NCBI RefSeq assembly: GCF_025996515.1
Contig: NZ_BLRH01000055.1
Location: forward strand, 62,001 to 126,000
From: Rhizohabitans arisaemae
Lineage (GTDB): Bacteria > Actinomycetota > Actinomycetes > Streptosporangiales > Streptosporangiaceae
Direction: 5' to 3'
DNA length: 64,000 nucleotides
Positions 44,536-52,365 of the stretch are shown here, piece by piece (the stretch's first letter is position 1; each line of letters opens with the position of its first letter). Both the position numbers and the translations under genes were made by a program. The notes under the pieces were generated by a model. It worked only from the letters and a program-made list of their open reading frames with translations. It was not told the DNA's origin and made no database searches.

Positions 44536-47500
44536 ATGTCCAAGCTGGCCAGGCTCAGCCTCGCCAACCGTAGCGTCATCGCCCTGGCGACGATTGCGAT
44601 CATGATATTCGGGGGGCTGATCACTCCGTCCCTGCGTCAGGAGCTCATCCCCTCCCTGGAACTCCCCGTCGCCGCGGTCGCGACCGCCTACCCCGGTGCC
44701 TCCCCCGAGGTCGTCGAGCGGGAGGTCACCGAACCCATCGAGAACGCCGTCAAGGGCATCGCGGGTCTGGAGTCGGTCACCTCCACCTCCAGCAGCGGGT
44801 TCTCCACCGTTCAGGTCTCCTTCACCTACGGAATCGACATCAAATCGGCCGTCCAGGAGATCGAGCAGGCCGTCGGGCGCCTGGGACCCCGGCTCCCGGC
44901 AGACGTCGACCCCTCGGTCCAGGCGGGACGCTTCGACGACTTCCCCGTGGTCATCCTCGCCGCGAGCTCCGCACTCGACCAGCAGCGGCTGGCGGACCAG
45001 CTGGAGAAGACGGTCATCCCCGAGCTCACCGCGATCGACGGCGTCCGGGACGCCCGCGTCGCCGGGGTCCGGGACAAGGAGATCGCGATCCGCCTCGACC
45101 TGGGCAAGGTGCTGAAGGCCGGTCTCACCCCGAGCGGGGTGACGAACGCGCTCCAGGCCAACGGCGTGGTCCTCCCTGGCGGAACCCTGACCGAGGGCGG
45201 GCGGACCCTGGCGATCGACGCCGGGCGGTCCTACGCCTCGATCGACGAGCTGCGAAACCTCACCCTGGCGCCCGCCCCCTCGCCCGCGCTCGCGATCCCC
45301 GGACTGGCCGCGCCGAAGCCCGCCAAGGCCGTCAAGCTCTCCGACGTCGCCGACATCGACGTCCGGGAGGCGACCGCCCGCGCGCTGACCAGGACCAACG
45401 GCCAGCCGACGCTTGGCATCCAGGTGGTCAAGGCCGCCGACGCCAGCACCGTCGCCATCTCCGACGCCGTCCACGCGAAGCTCGGCGACCTGCGCACGGC
45501 GATGGGCAACGGCGCGGACCTGACCGTCGTGTTCGACCAGGCGCCCTTCATCAAGGACTCCATCCACGGGCTCACCACCGAAGGTCTGCTGGGCCTGGCG
45601 TTCGCGGTCCTGGTCATCCTGCTCTTCCTCTTCTCCTTCCGGTCCACCATCGTCACGGCGGTCTCGATCCCGCTCTCCCTGCTGATCGCCATGATCGGCC
45701 TCTACGTCAGCGACTACTCGCTCAACATCCTCACGCTCGGCGCGCTCACCATCGCGGTCGGCCGGGTCGTGGACGACTCGATCGTGGTCCTGGAGAACAT
45801 CAAACGGCATCTGGGGTACGGCGAACGCCGCCGGGACGCCGTGCTCACCGGCACCAAGGAGGTGACCGGCGCGATCACCGCGTCGACGATCACCACGGTC
45901 GCCGTGTTCCTGCCGATCGCCTTCGTGGGCGGGCAGGTCGGCGAACTCTTCCGGCCGTTCGCCGTGACGATCGCCATCGCCCTGCTCGCCTCGCTGCTGG
46001 TCTCCCTCACGATCATCCCGGTGCTCGCGTACTGGTTCCTCAAGCCGTCGACGGGGGTGGACCGGACCGCCGCCGAGGAGCGGGAGCGCAACGGGATCAT
46101 GCAGCGGACGTACGTCCCGATCATCAACTGGGCCGTCAGGCGCAAGGCGCTCACCCTCGCCCTCGGCATGCTCGTCTTCATCGGCACGATCGCGCTCACC
46201 CCCGCCTTGAAGACCAACTTCATCGACTCCTCCGGTCAGAACACGCTCTCGGTCACCCAGACGCTGCCCCCGGGCACCGATCTGGCCACCACCGACGCCG
46301 CGGCGCGCAAGGTGGAACAGGCCATCGGCGCGCTCACCGAGATCGAGACCTACCAGGTCACGGTGGGCTCCACCGGCTCCGCGCTGCTCGGCGCGGGCGG
46401 CGGCAACCAGGCGCGCTTCTCCATCAGCACCGACCCCGACGCGGACCAGGCCGCCTTCAAGGACCGGCTCCGCCGGGTGCTGGACGGCCTCACCGACGTC
46501 GGCGAGGTGAAGGTGGCCGGGCAGCAGTCCGGGTTCGGCGGCTCCTCCCTGGAGGTCCTGGTCCAGGCTCCGGACGAGAAGGTGCTGCGGTCGGCCACCC
46601 AGATGGTCACCGACATGGTGCGGGGCATCGAGGGTGCGGCGGACGTGACCAACGACCTGGAGGCCGCCGAGCCGGGGGTCGAGGTGGTCCCCGACCGGAC
46701 GAAGGCCGCCAAGGCCGGGCTGTCCGACGCGCAGATCGGCCAGGCCGTGCAGCAGTCGGTGAGCGGGTCCCGGCGCCCGATCCTGGTGGGCGGCGAGACG
46801 TACAGCCTGGTGATCCGCGGCGGAATCATCCCGCTGACCGTGAAGGACCTCAAGGGGCTCAACATCGCGACCCCGACCGGGAAGACCGTGCGGATCACCG
46901 ACGTGGCGACGGTCCGGGAGGTCGACCGGCCGACCCGGCTCACCCGGATCGACGGCGCCCGCAGCGCCAAGGTGACCGCGAGCCCGTCGGCCGACGACCT
47001 CGGCAGGATCAACACGGCGCTCACCGCGAAGCTCGCCGAGCTGAAGCTCCCCGCGGGTGCGAAGGCCGTCATCGGCGGCGTCAGCGCCGATCAGCAGGAG
47101 GCGTTCGGCCAGCTCGGCCTGGCGCTGGTCGCGGCCGTCGCCATCGTGTTCGCGGTCATGGTCGCCACCTTCGGCAGCCTGATCCAGCCGCTCATCCTGC
47201 TGGTCTCGGTGCCGTTCGCGGCCACCGGAGCGCTCGGCCTGCTCCTCGCCACCGACACCCCGCTCGGCGTGCCCGCGATCATCGGCCTGCTCATGCTGGT
47301 GGGCATCGTGGTCACCAACGCGATCGTGCTGATCGACCTGATCAATCAGTACCGCTCCGCCGGGCTGGGCGTCCGCGAGGCGGTCGTGGAGGGCGCCCGT
47401 CACCGGCTCCGTCCCATCTTGATGACCGCCGTGGCCACGATCTGCGCGCTCTTCCCGATGTCGCTGGGGCTCACCGGCGGGGGCGTCTTCATCTCCCAGC

Positions 47501-47670
47501 CGCTCGCGGTCGTCGTCATCGGCGGTCTGATCAGTTCCACCCTGCTCACCCTGGTCCTCGTCCCCACGCTCTACACGTTGGTGGAGGAGTTCAAGGAGCG
47601 CCGGAAGTCGCGCCGGGGCAGGCGTTCGGTCACTCCGCGTGAGGAGAGGGAGGTACAGCCGGTCGGTTGA
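44536..47670 (+). CDS. Efflux RND transporter permease (AcrB/HAE1-like, Gram-positive type)
   Basis: A 1044-aa proton-driven exporter. It has the RND layout of twelve membrane segments with two large outside loops; conserved regions include YPGASPEVVEREVTEPIENA near the N-terminus, GRVVDDSIVVLENIKRHLG in the fourth segment (the Asp pair is the proton relay), and VGIVVTNAIVLIDLINQYR in the second half. No membrane-fusion-protein or outer-membrane partner gene is adjacent, as is usual for such pumps in actinobacteria. ATG 44536 follows GAAGGACC. Divergent from MarR; a hairpin follows the stop. Confidence 0.95.
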   Translation: MSKLARLSLANRSVIALATIAIMIFGGLITPSLRQELIPSLELPVAAVATAYPGASPEVVEREVTEPIENAVKGIAGLESVTSTSSSGFSTVQVSFTYGIDIKSAVQEIEQAVGRLGPRLPADVDPSVQAGRFDDFPVVILAASSALDQQRLADQLEKTVIPELTAIDGVRDARVAGVRDKEIAIRLDLGKVLKAGLTPSGVTNALQANGVVLPGGTLTEGGRTLAIDAGRSYASIDELRNLTLAPAPSPALAIPGLAAPKPAKAVKLSDVADIDVREATARALTRTNGQPTLGIQVVKAADASTVAISDAVHAKLGDLRTAMGNGADLTVVFDQAPFIKDSIHGLTTEGLLGLAFAVLVILLFLFSFRSTIVTAVSIPLSLLIAMIGLYVSDYSLNILTLGALTIAVGRVVDDSIVVLENIKRHLGYGERRRDAVLTGTKEVTGAITASTITTVAVFLPIAFVGGQVGELFRPFAVTIAIALLASLLVSLTIIPVLAYWFLKPSTGVDRTAAEERERNGIMQRTYVPIINWAVRRKALTLALGMLVFIGTIALTPALKTNFIDSSGQNTLSVTQTLPPGTDLATTDAAARKVEQAIGALTEIETYQVTVGSTGSALLGAGGGNQARFSISTDPDADQAAFKDRLRRVLDGLTDVGEVKVAGQQSGFGGSSLEVLVQAPDEKVLRSATQMVTDMVRGIEGAADVTNDLEAAEPGVEVVPDRTKAAKAGLSDAQIGQAVQQSVSGSRRPILVGGETYSLVIRGGIIPLTVKDLKGLNIATPTGKTVRITDVATVREVDRPTRLTRIDGARSAKVTASPSADDLGRINTALTAKLAELKLPAGAKAVIGGVSADQQEAFGQLGLALVAAVAIVFAVMVATFGSLIQPLILLVSVPFAATGALGLLLATDTPLGVPAIIGLLMLVGIVVTNAIVLIDLINQYRSAGLGVREAVVEGARHRLRPILMTAVATICALFPMSLGLTGGGVFISQPLAVVVIGGLISSTLLTLVLVPTLYTLVEEFKERRKSRRGRRSVTPREEREVQPVG

Positions 47671-47681
47671 CGATACGGTGC

Positions 47682-47708
47682 GTACGGCTCCCCTGCCGGG
47701 AGCCGTAC
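47682..47708 (+). terminator. Hairpin terminator after RND gene
   Basis: GTACGGCTCCC and its perfect complement form an 11-bp stem with a 5-nt loop, 11 bases after the stop. Confidence 0.7.
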
Positions 47709-47815
47709 ACGTCTTCCCGCGTGTCGCACCGATTCAGCGGCGAATCGTCGGTTACTGTCCAGTTGTGTCCGTGTAGACGGCTCCATCTATGAAGGACGGA
47801 CAGGTGGGAAACACG

Positions 47816-48175
47816 ATGCGCAGCTTGGCGACCTACCTAGGCATCGCTGACGACGTCCCCTATGGAGACGACGAGATCGAGGACCTCGATGAAGGCGTCG
47901 ACGGCGACTGGCCCGACGAGCCGGCCGAACTCACCCAAATCGTGACCCTTCAGCCGCGAACCTACAACGACGCCGTGTCCATCGGCCACCACTTCCGGAA
48001 CGGCATTCCCGTGATCATGGATCTCTCCCGGATGGCCGACGAGGACGCCAAACGGCTGGTCGACTTCGCCGCGGGGCTCATCTTCGGCTGCCGGGGCGGC
48101 ATCGACCGGGTCGCCACCAAGGTGTTCCTGCTCTCCCCACCCAACGTCGAGGTCACCACCGACGCCCGCCACTAG
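47816..48175 (+). CDS. SepF-like cell division protein
   Basis: A 119-aa protein with the SepF core: [40 protein letters not shown] and [20 protein letters not shown], closing with SPPNVEV. SepF polymers link FtsZ to the membrane; the N-terminus here ([14 protein letters not shown]) is a short amphipathic start fitting membrane attachment, and the linker is brief. No ftsZ, yggS or yggT neighbour is present, so this is probably a second SepF paralogue. ATG 47816 has AGGTGGG eight bases upstream; ATG 47789 has none. Confidence 0.88.
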   Translation: MRSLATYLGIADDVPYGDDEIEDLDEGVDGDWPDEPAELTQIVTLQPRTYNDAVSIGHHFRNGIPVIMDLSRMADEDAKRLVDFAAGLIFGCRGGIDRVATKVFLLSPPNVEVTTDARH

Positions 48176-48192
48176 ACCCGTCTTCTCCGGCC

Positions 48193-48221
48193 ACGCCGTC
48201 CGCGGACCCCGCGGACGGCGT
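48193..48221 (+). terminator. Hairpin terminator after sepF-like gene
   Basis: ACGCCGTCCGCGG and its exact complement, a 13-bp stem with a 3-nt loop, 17 bases after the stop. No U-run follows. Confidence 0.7.
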
Positions 48222-48690
48222 CGTGGCATCCGGGCCGCGGACCCCTTCAGGGAGTTGTAACTCAAAAAGTCCCGCCCGCCGGTCCGCACTGCCCACCGTC
48301 ACCGATCCAACCGGCCGTATCAGGCGTTTTGCCGCTTCCCTCACCCTCAGTCACCGCTGGCGGTGGAGATTAGGTCTTCGATTCCGGGCCCGCTCAGTGT
48401 ATAGAGAGTGGAACATCATGATGGATTGGGTGGGGATCTGATGATTCGTCAAGCCAAGTGGGTCGAAGATGAGAGGATGCCGCACACGCGTGTCAACCCG
48501 CGTGAGGCCTGAATCACACCGGGATTCTTGGCCTGGAGCATACGTTTCCGCACTGCCGCCCGGGATTCTTCGCAACTACGGACATCCTCCTCCCGCAGGA
48601 TGAGGGCTAATCCAGCCAAACGACTGATCTGGATTTGATACAGCACCCACTACCGTGAACGGTGTCAGCAACGTCGATAGGGGATTGACC
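48222..48690. other. Intergenic stretch, no gene seen
   Basis: About 470 bp of lower-GC sequence between the sepF terminator and the STAS gene. Frames here have low GC at third positions and no ribosome sites. TATAGAGAGTGGAACATCATG near 48400 looks vaguely promoter-like but leads to no gene. I cannot exclude a small RNA. Confidence 0.4.
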
Positions 48691-49080
48691 ATGGGCACAG
48701 AGTCACCCGCCAGGCAACGGTGCCGGGGACGAGGCATGCTCGCGCGGCAGAACCGGATGCCTTCGGCCGGCTCCGCGCGGAAGATCCGCCCCGCCGTCAT
48801 CGAGGCCCGGGGAGAGATCGACCTCCTCGGCGCCCAGGCACTGCGCAAGGCCATGGCCGACGAACCGGCCAGGCATGTCATCGTCGACCTCAGCCAGGTG
48901 ACGTTCTGCGACGCCAGCGGGCTCGGCGCCCTTGTCGCGGCGCGCAAGCGGCTTCTCGCCGAAGGCGGCAGCATCCAGGTCGTGGGTGCGAACACCCACA
49001 TCCGCCGGCTGTTTGAGATCACCGGGCTGGACCGGGTCTTCCCTCTGCACGAGAACCTCGACGAGGCGTTCGCCGCCTGA
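48691..49080 (+). CDS. STAS-domain anti-sigma factor antagonist
   Basis: A 129-aa protein whose residues ~35-129 form a STAS domain: IEARGEIDLLGAQALRKAM, HVIVDLSQVTFCDASGLGAL and a closing FEITGLDRVFPLHENLDEAF. The Ser in FCDASGLG is the site phosphorylated by the cognate anti-sigma kinase in SpoIIAA/RsbV proteins; the unphosphorylated form frees the sigma factor. ATG 48691 follows GATAGGGGA. No kinase or sigma-factor gene is adjacent, so the partner lies elsewhere. Confidence 0.9.
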   Translation: MGTESPARQRCRGRGMLARQNRMPSAGSARKIRPAVIEARGEIDLLGAQALRKAMADEPARHVIVDLSQVTFCDASGLGALVAARKRLLAEGGSIQVVGANTHIRRLFEITGLDRVFPLHENLDEAFAA

Positions 49081-49237
49081 CGGGCGACGAGACGACGGGC
49101 CCCTCGCGCGGCGCCCGCGTTCACGCCCCACCCCTCACGCACCGCCCGCCCGCATCCGGGCGTCGCCGCCACGACCGACCGACCCCCCACCCGGTCCCTG
49201 CCCAGGCCGAAGCCGGGGTCCGGCGAGTCAGGCGACA

Positions 49238-49825
49238 TCACAGGGCATCGACCAGCTTGAGCATGTGCTTGATCTGCGCCGACCGGGAGACGTCCATCTG
49301 CCGCGCCATCGCCTTCGCCCCGGTGTTGGCCCCGCTGTCGGACTCCACCCGGGCCATCTGGATCGAGTCGTCCAGCAGCGAGATCATGAGATTGAGGAAC
49401 TCCCGGTCGAACCGGTCGAGCGATCCGCTCTTCAGCCTCTTGATCTGCTGCTTGCTCGGACCGGGCATGCCGCCGTGGGAGGCGTGTGCGTCCGCCTTCC
49501 CGGTCAGCGGCTGGTCCCACGCGCGCAGCCAGCCGGACATCGTCCGGACCTCGGTCTCCTGAGTGGCCCTGATCGCCGCCGCGAGGCTCCGGACCTCGGC
49601 TGCGGGGGACCGGTCGGCCGCCAGCTTGGCGATGTCCATCGACTGACGGTTCTGCGCCACCATCATCTGGAGGAACATCACGTCGGCCGGGTTGACCGCG
49701 TCCTTGGCCGCCGGGCCGGTCGCCGGTCGTAGGTGGGCCGGTTGGGCTTCGGCGACGCTCCCTGCGGCGCATCCGCCCAGCGCCAGGACCGCGAGTACGA
49801 CGAAGGGGAGGAGGCGAGGTCTCAT
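49238..49825 (-). CDS. DUF305 lipoprotein lacking the usual His pair
   Basis: A 195-aa exported protein. The start MRPRLLPFVVLAVLALGGC is a lipoprotein signal with lipobox LGGC. The rest is a DUF305/ferritin-like helical bundle: DVMFLQMMVAQNRQSMDIAK, then EFLNLMISLLDDSIQMARVE in the second half. In most DUF305 proteins the first motif is MMxxHHxxA with two histidines; here they read Gln-Asn, so metal binding at that site is probably lost. It lies 138 bp downstream of an AA10 gene on the same strand. Confidence 0.85.
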   Translation of the reverse strand: MRPRLLPFVVLAVLALGGCAAGSVAEAQPAHLRPATGPAAKDAVNPADVMFLQMMVAQNRQSMDIAKLAADRSPAAEVRSLAAAIRATQETEVRTMSGWLRAWDQPLTGKADAHASHGGMPGPSKQQIKRLKSGSLDRFDREFLNLMISLLDDSIQMARVESDSGANTGAKAMARQMDVSRSAQIKHMLKLVDAL

Positions 49826-49963
49826 GGGGGGTGCTCCGGCGAGTCTGGTCGGGGTCGGGAGAGTGCCGGTGATCCGTGCGGAACCCGCACGGATCACCCG
49901 GCGCCCCGGCCGCGGCATGGCCGACCGCCCGATCGGCCGGCCGCGGCCGGGGGGTCTCGGCGC

Positions 49964-50587
49964 TTAGAAGACGACGTCCGAGCAGGTGTAGAAGGCCTCC
50001 TCGCTACCGACGACCCGCTGCCAGATCGAGTAGATGATGTGGCGGCCGGTGCGCTGCGGGATGTTGATCGTCCAGTTGGTGAACGTGGTCGGGTTCTGGT
50101 TGTTGAAGGTCTGGATGTGCACGAGGTCCGACCAGCGGAGCGGCTGGGTCGGGTTGAACCCCGGCTTGGTGATGTAGAAGGAGAAGTTGCTGGCCGAGTG
50201 CGGGGCCGTCGCGTGGTACGTGATGGTCTGGTTGCCCGACGACATCTGCCTGGCGGGCCAGTCGGCGCGCGGAAGGTCGAGGCCGCGGTACTTCGCGCGG
50301 CCCGCGCTGCACAGCTGACCGTCGGGGATGAGCTGCTGGTGCCGTCCACCGGCGTTGAGCAGCGAAACCTCGTGCCAGTCGTAGAACGCCTGGGTGCCGC
50401 CCGCGGCGACCGCAGCCCGGCACGCCGCGGACTGCGGACGCTCAGGGCCTTCCTGCTTGCAGACGTAGGCGCGGCTGGGCGGGTTGGACATGGAGCCGTG
50501 GGCGCTCGCCGGGGTCGCCGGGGTGAGTACCACGAGGGAGGTTGCGATTGCGGTGGCGATCAGAGCCACTTTGCGTCGCACGTGCAT
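49964..50587 (-). CDS. AA10 lytic polysaccharide monooxygenase (single domain)
   Basis: A 207-aa secreted copper enzyme that oxidatively cleaves chitin or cellulose. The signal peptide ends ASA before HGSMSNPPSRAYVC, so mature His1 (residue 30) can form the histidine brace; the second ligand is His in ITYHATAPHSASNFSFY. The C-terminal YSIWQRVVGSEEAFYTCSDV is typical of the family. No carbohydrate-binding module. AAGGAGGA precedes the ATG. The motif at 50816-50840 lies about 230 bp upstream, implying a long leader if it is the operator. Confidence 0.95.
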   Translation of the reverse strand: MHVRRKVALIATAIATSLVVLTPATPASAHGSMSNPPSRAYVCKQEGPERPQSAACRAAVAAGGTQAFYDWHEVSLLNAGGRHQQLIPDGQLCSAGRAKYRGLDLPRADWPARQMSSGNQTITYHATAPHSASNFSFYITKPGFNPTQPLRWSDLVHIQTFNNQNPTTFTNWTINIPQRTGRHIIYSIWQRVVGSEEAFYTCSDVVF

Positions 50588-50815
50588 GGGGGGTCCTCCT
50601 TGGTGGGGGTGAAGATCTCTGTTGTGCCAGGCCAGGGATCGTTGAGCCGTTGTCGGCCGAGCTCAGCCCCTGGTACGCCCCCCGAGGGGGGCAGGGCCGC
50701 TCACCGCGAGCCGGTGGTCGGCCCGAGTTCTCTCACGGCCGGTCCTTCACGCAGGGACGATGACGGCTGACCCACCATTCCGCTCCGCCACCGCATCTCC
50801 TCCGAGGAGGACCGT

Positions 50816-50840
50816 CCTTACTAACAAGAAACCTTACTAA
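50816..50840. promoter_or_regulatory. Putative chitin-regulon operator (direct repeat)
   Basis: CCTTACTAA occurs twice, at 50816-50824 and 50832-50840, with a 7-bp spacer. Read on the minus strand, TTAGTAAGGTTTCTTG matches TTAGGAAAGTTTCCTA at 12 of 16 positions. It lies upstream of the single-domain AA10 gene. Confidence 0.45.
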
Positions 50841-51388
50841 GAATTAACTATCGCCGACAGTGGGAAAGTTCGCAAGCACCCTGATACCGGGCGTTCCAGG
50901 ATGGGATAGTCCGTTCAGGGAATTCCTCCCCCACCCTCGGCCACGGCACGTCCGGGACGAGCCGCAGCCCCGTGCGGGCTCGGGTTTGCGGGCTCAGCCC
51001 CGTACCGACGCAAGGATTTGCGGGATCGGCCCCGTATCCACGGGGAATCTCCGGCCGCCCGGAGCGCGGTGGCACAACCTGCCCGGCGGACCGGCTATGG
51101 AGCGCCTCGCCGCCTCACACAGTCGGCCCGCCGGACATTCCGGCGCACTATCCGCGGTCACCAAGCCCGCCGCCCGGCCTTCCCGCAAAGTCGGGCGGCG
51201 CCACCCCCATCGGCCGAACCCGGTGGCGCCGTTCCCTTACCGTCCTCTCGTTCCGCCCGGCGACGTCACGTCGCCGGGACGGCCTGCTCGGTCGCCGCTG
51301 TCACCAGTCGGCGCCGTCCTGCGTTTCCCAGTCGCCGCTCCCGAGGAGTCGGCGCTGTCTCGGTCGATCGCTTACCGGGTCGGCGTCG
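50841..51388. other. Intergenic region with a 32-bp-period direct repeat, no gene seen
   Basis: Bases 50982-51006 and 51014-51039 are related 25-bp units (GGGTTTGCGGGCTCAGCCCC versus GGATTTGCGGGATCGGCCCC). Open frames cross the area on the plus strand but are Pro/Arg-rich, lack ribosome sites and match nothing I know. Confidence 0.5.
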
Positions 51389-52243
51389 TCAGAGTCGCCG
51401 CCAGAGCGCCGGGACGTTGGGGGGTTCCCAGCCGGTGAGCGAGGGATGGGGCTGTCGGCATTCGTACTGCACTCCCGCGTAGGTCACCCGGTCACCCGCA
51501 CGATAGGAAGTGTTCGGGGCCCACGTGGTGACGCCGCCGGTCGTCTGGGTGTCCGTGGGCGAGTGGCTGACCGTCGGATCATCGGTGATGGTCGGGGAAG
51601 GGTCGACGCCGAAGTAGACGTCGGAGCAGGTGTAGAAGGCCTCACCGCTGTCCGAGCGCTGCCAGATGGAGTAGATGAGATGCCGCCCGGACTTACCGGC
51701 CGGAAGCGTGGCGTTCGTCACGTACGCCTCGTTCTGGATCGGCGGGTTCGTGACCCGGTGGAACGGGGTCGCCTCCAGGTCCGACCACTTGAGCGGTGTC
51801 GTCGGGTTGTAGCCGTCCTTGGTGACGTAGAACTCGAACGTGCCGGGATGCGGTGCCGTCGCCTTGTAGCGGAAGGTGTACGGACTGCCGGCGTTCAGGT
51901 TCGTCGTCGGCCAGTCGGCCCTGGCCTGGTCGAAGCCCCGGTACTTGTCCCGGCCGCCGCTGCACAGCTTGCCGTCCGGAATGAGCGACCGGTGCTGCCC
52001 GTTCGCATTCGCCTGGTTGACCTCGTTCCAGTCATATAGCGGCTGGGTTCCGCCAAGTGCGACCGCCGCCTTGCAGGCGGGAGTCCTCGGGTTCTCAATG
52101 TTGTCCTGGAAACACATCCAGGTCCGGCTGGCGGGAGTCTGCATGCTTCCGTGGGCGCTCGCGGTGTTCACCGCCCAGATGGAGACCGCGACCGGTGCCA
52201 AGACGACGAAAGTGACCAACGCAGAGGTACGCCGTTTGCTCAT
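51389..52243 (-). CDS. AA10 lytic polysaccharide monooxygenase with C-terminal chitin-binding module
   Basis: A 284-aa secreted enzyme. The signal peptide ends ASA before HGSMQTPASRTWMCF (mature His1 is residue 31); the second copper ligand is His in KATAPHPGTFEFY. The catalytic domain ends YTCSDVYFGVDP, followed by a Thr/Ser/Pro linker and a CBM5/12-like module of about 45 residues (WAPNTSYRAGDRVTYAGVQY; ECRQPHPSLTGWEPPNVPAL). Such modules bind chitin, supporting chitin as substrate. The perfect palindrome at 52278 lies 35 bp before the start. A separate transcription unit from the other AA10 gene. Confidence 0.95.
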   Translation of the reverse strand: MSKRRTSALVTFVVLAPVAVSIWAVNTASAHGSMQTPASRTWMCFQDNIENPRTPACKAAVALGGTQPLYDWNEVNQANANGQHRSLIPDGKLCSGGRDKYRGFDQARADWPTTNLNAGSPYTFRYKATAPHPGTFEFYVTKDGYNPTTPLKWSDLEATPFHRVTNPPIQNEAYVTNATLPAGKSGRHLIYSIWQRSDSGEAFYTCSDVYFGVDPSPTITDDPTVSHSPTDTQTTGGVTTWAPNTSYRAGDRVTYAGVQYECRQPHPSLTGWEPPNVPALWRRL

Positions 52244-52277
52244 GAGGCCTCTCTTGTATCTCTGAGCCCCCTAACTC

Positions 52278-52294
52278 TTAGGAAAGTTTCCTAA
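52278..52294. promoter_or_regulatory. Perfect palindrome, putative chitin-regulon operator
   Basis: TTAGGAAAGTTTCCTAA: two perfect 8-bp arms around one G, 35 bp upstream of the modular AA10 start codon. Variants occur before the chitinase (16850) and the single-domain AA10 gene (50816). Confidence 0.65.
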
Positions 52295-52365
52295 AAGTAA
52301 TGGTGAATGTAGCCCCGAGATCCCACGCTTGTCAATCAACTCGACGCCGGGAAAACACCGGTTTG

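Noticed and set aside
44440-47403. Long open frame antisense to the RND permease
   Set aside because: Same shadow effect; Asp/Gly/Arg/His-rich with no domain.
48449-48646. 65-aa minus-strand frame upstream of the STAS gene
   Set aside because: Third positions are not GC-rich and no ribosome site is present; base use is unlike all real genes in the window.
50860-51438. Plus-strand reading frame between the AA10 genes
   Set aside because: Pro/Arg/Ser-rich, no ribosome site, overlaps the end of the modular AA10 gene and changes character across the direct repeat.
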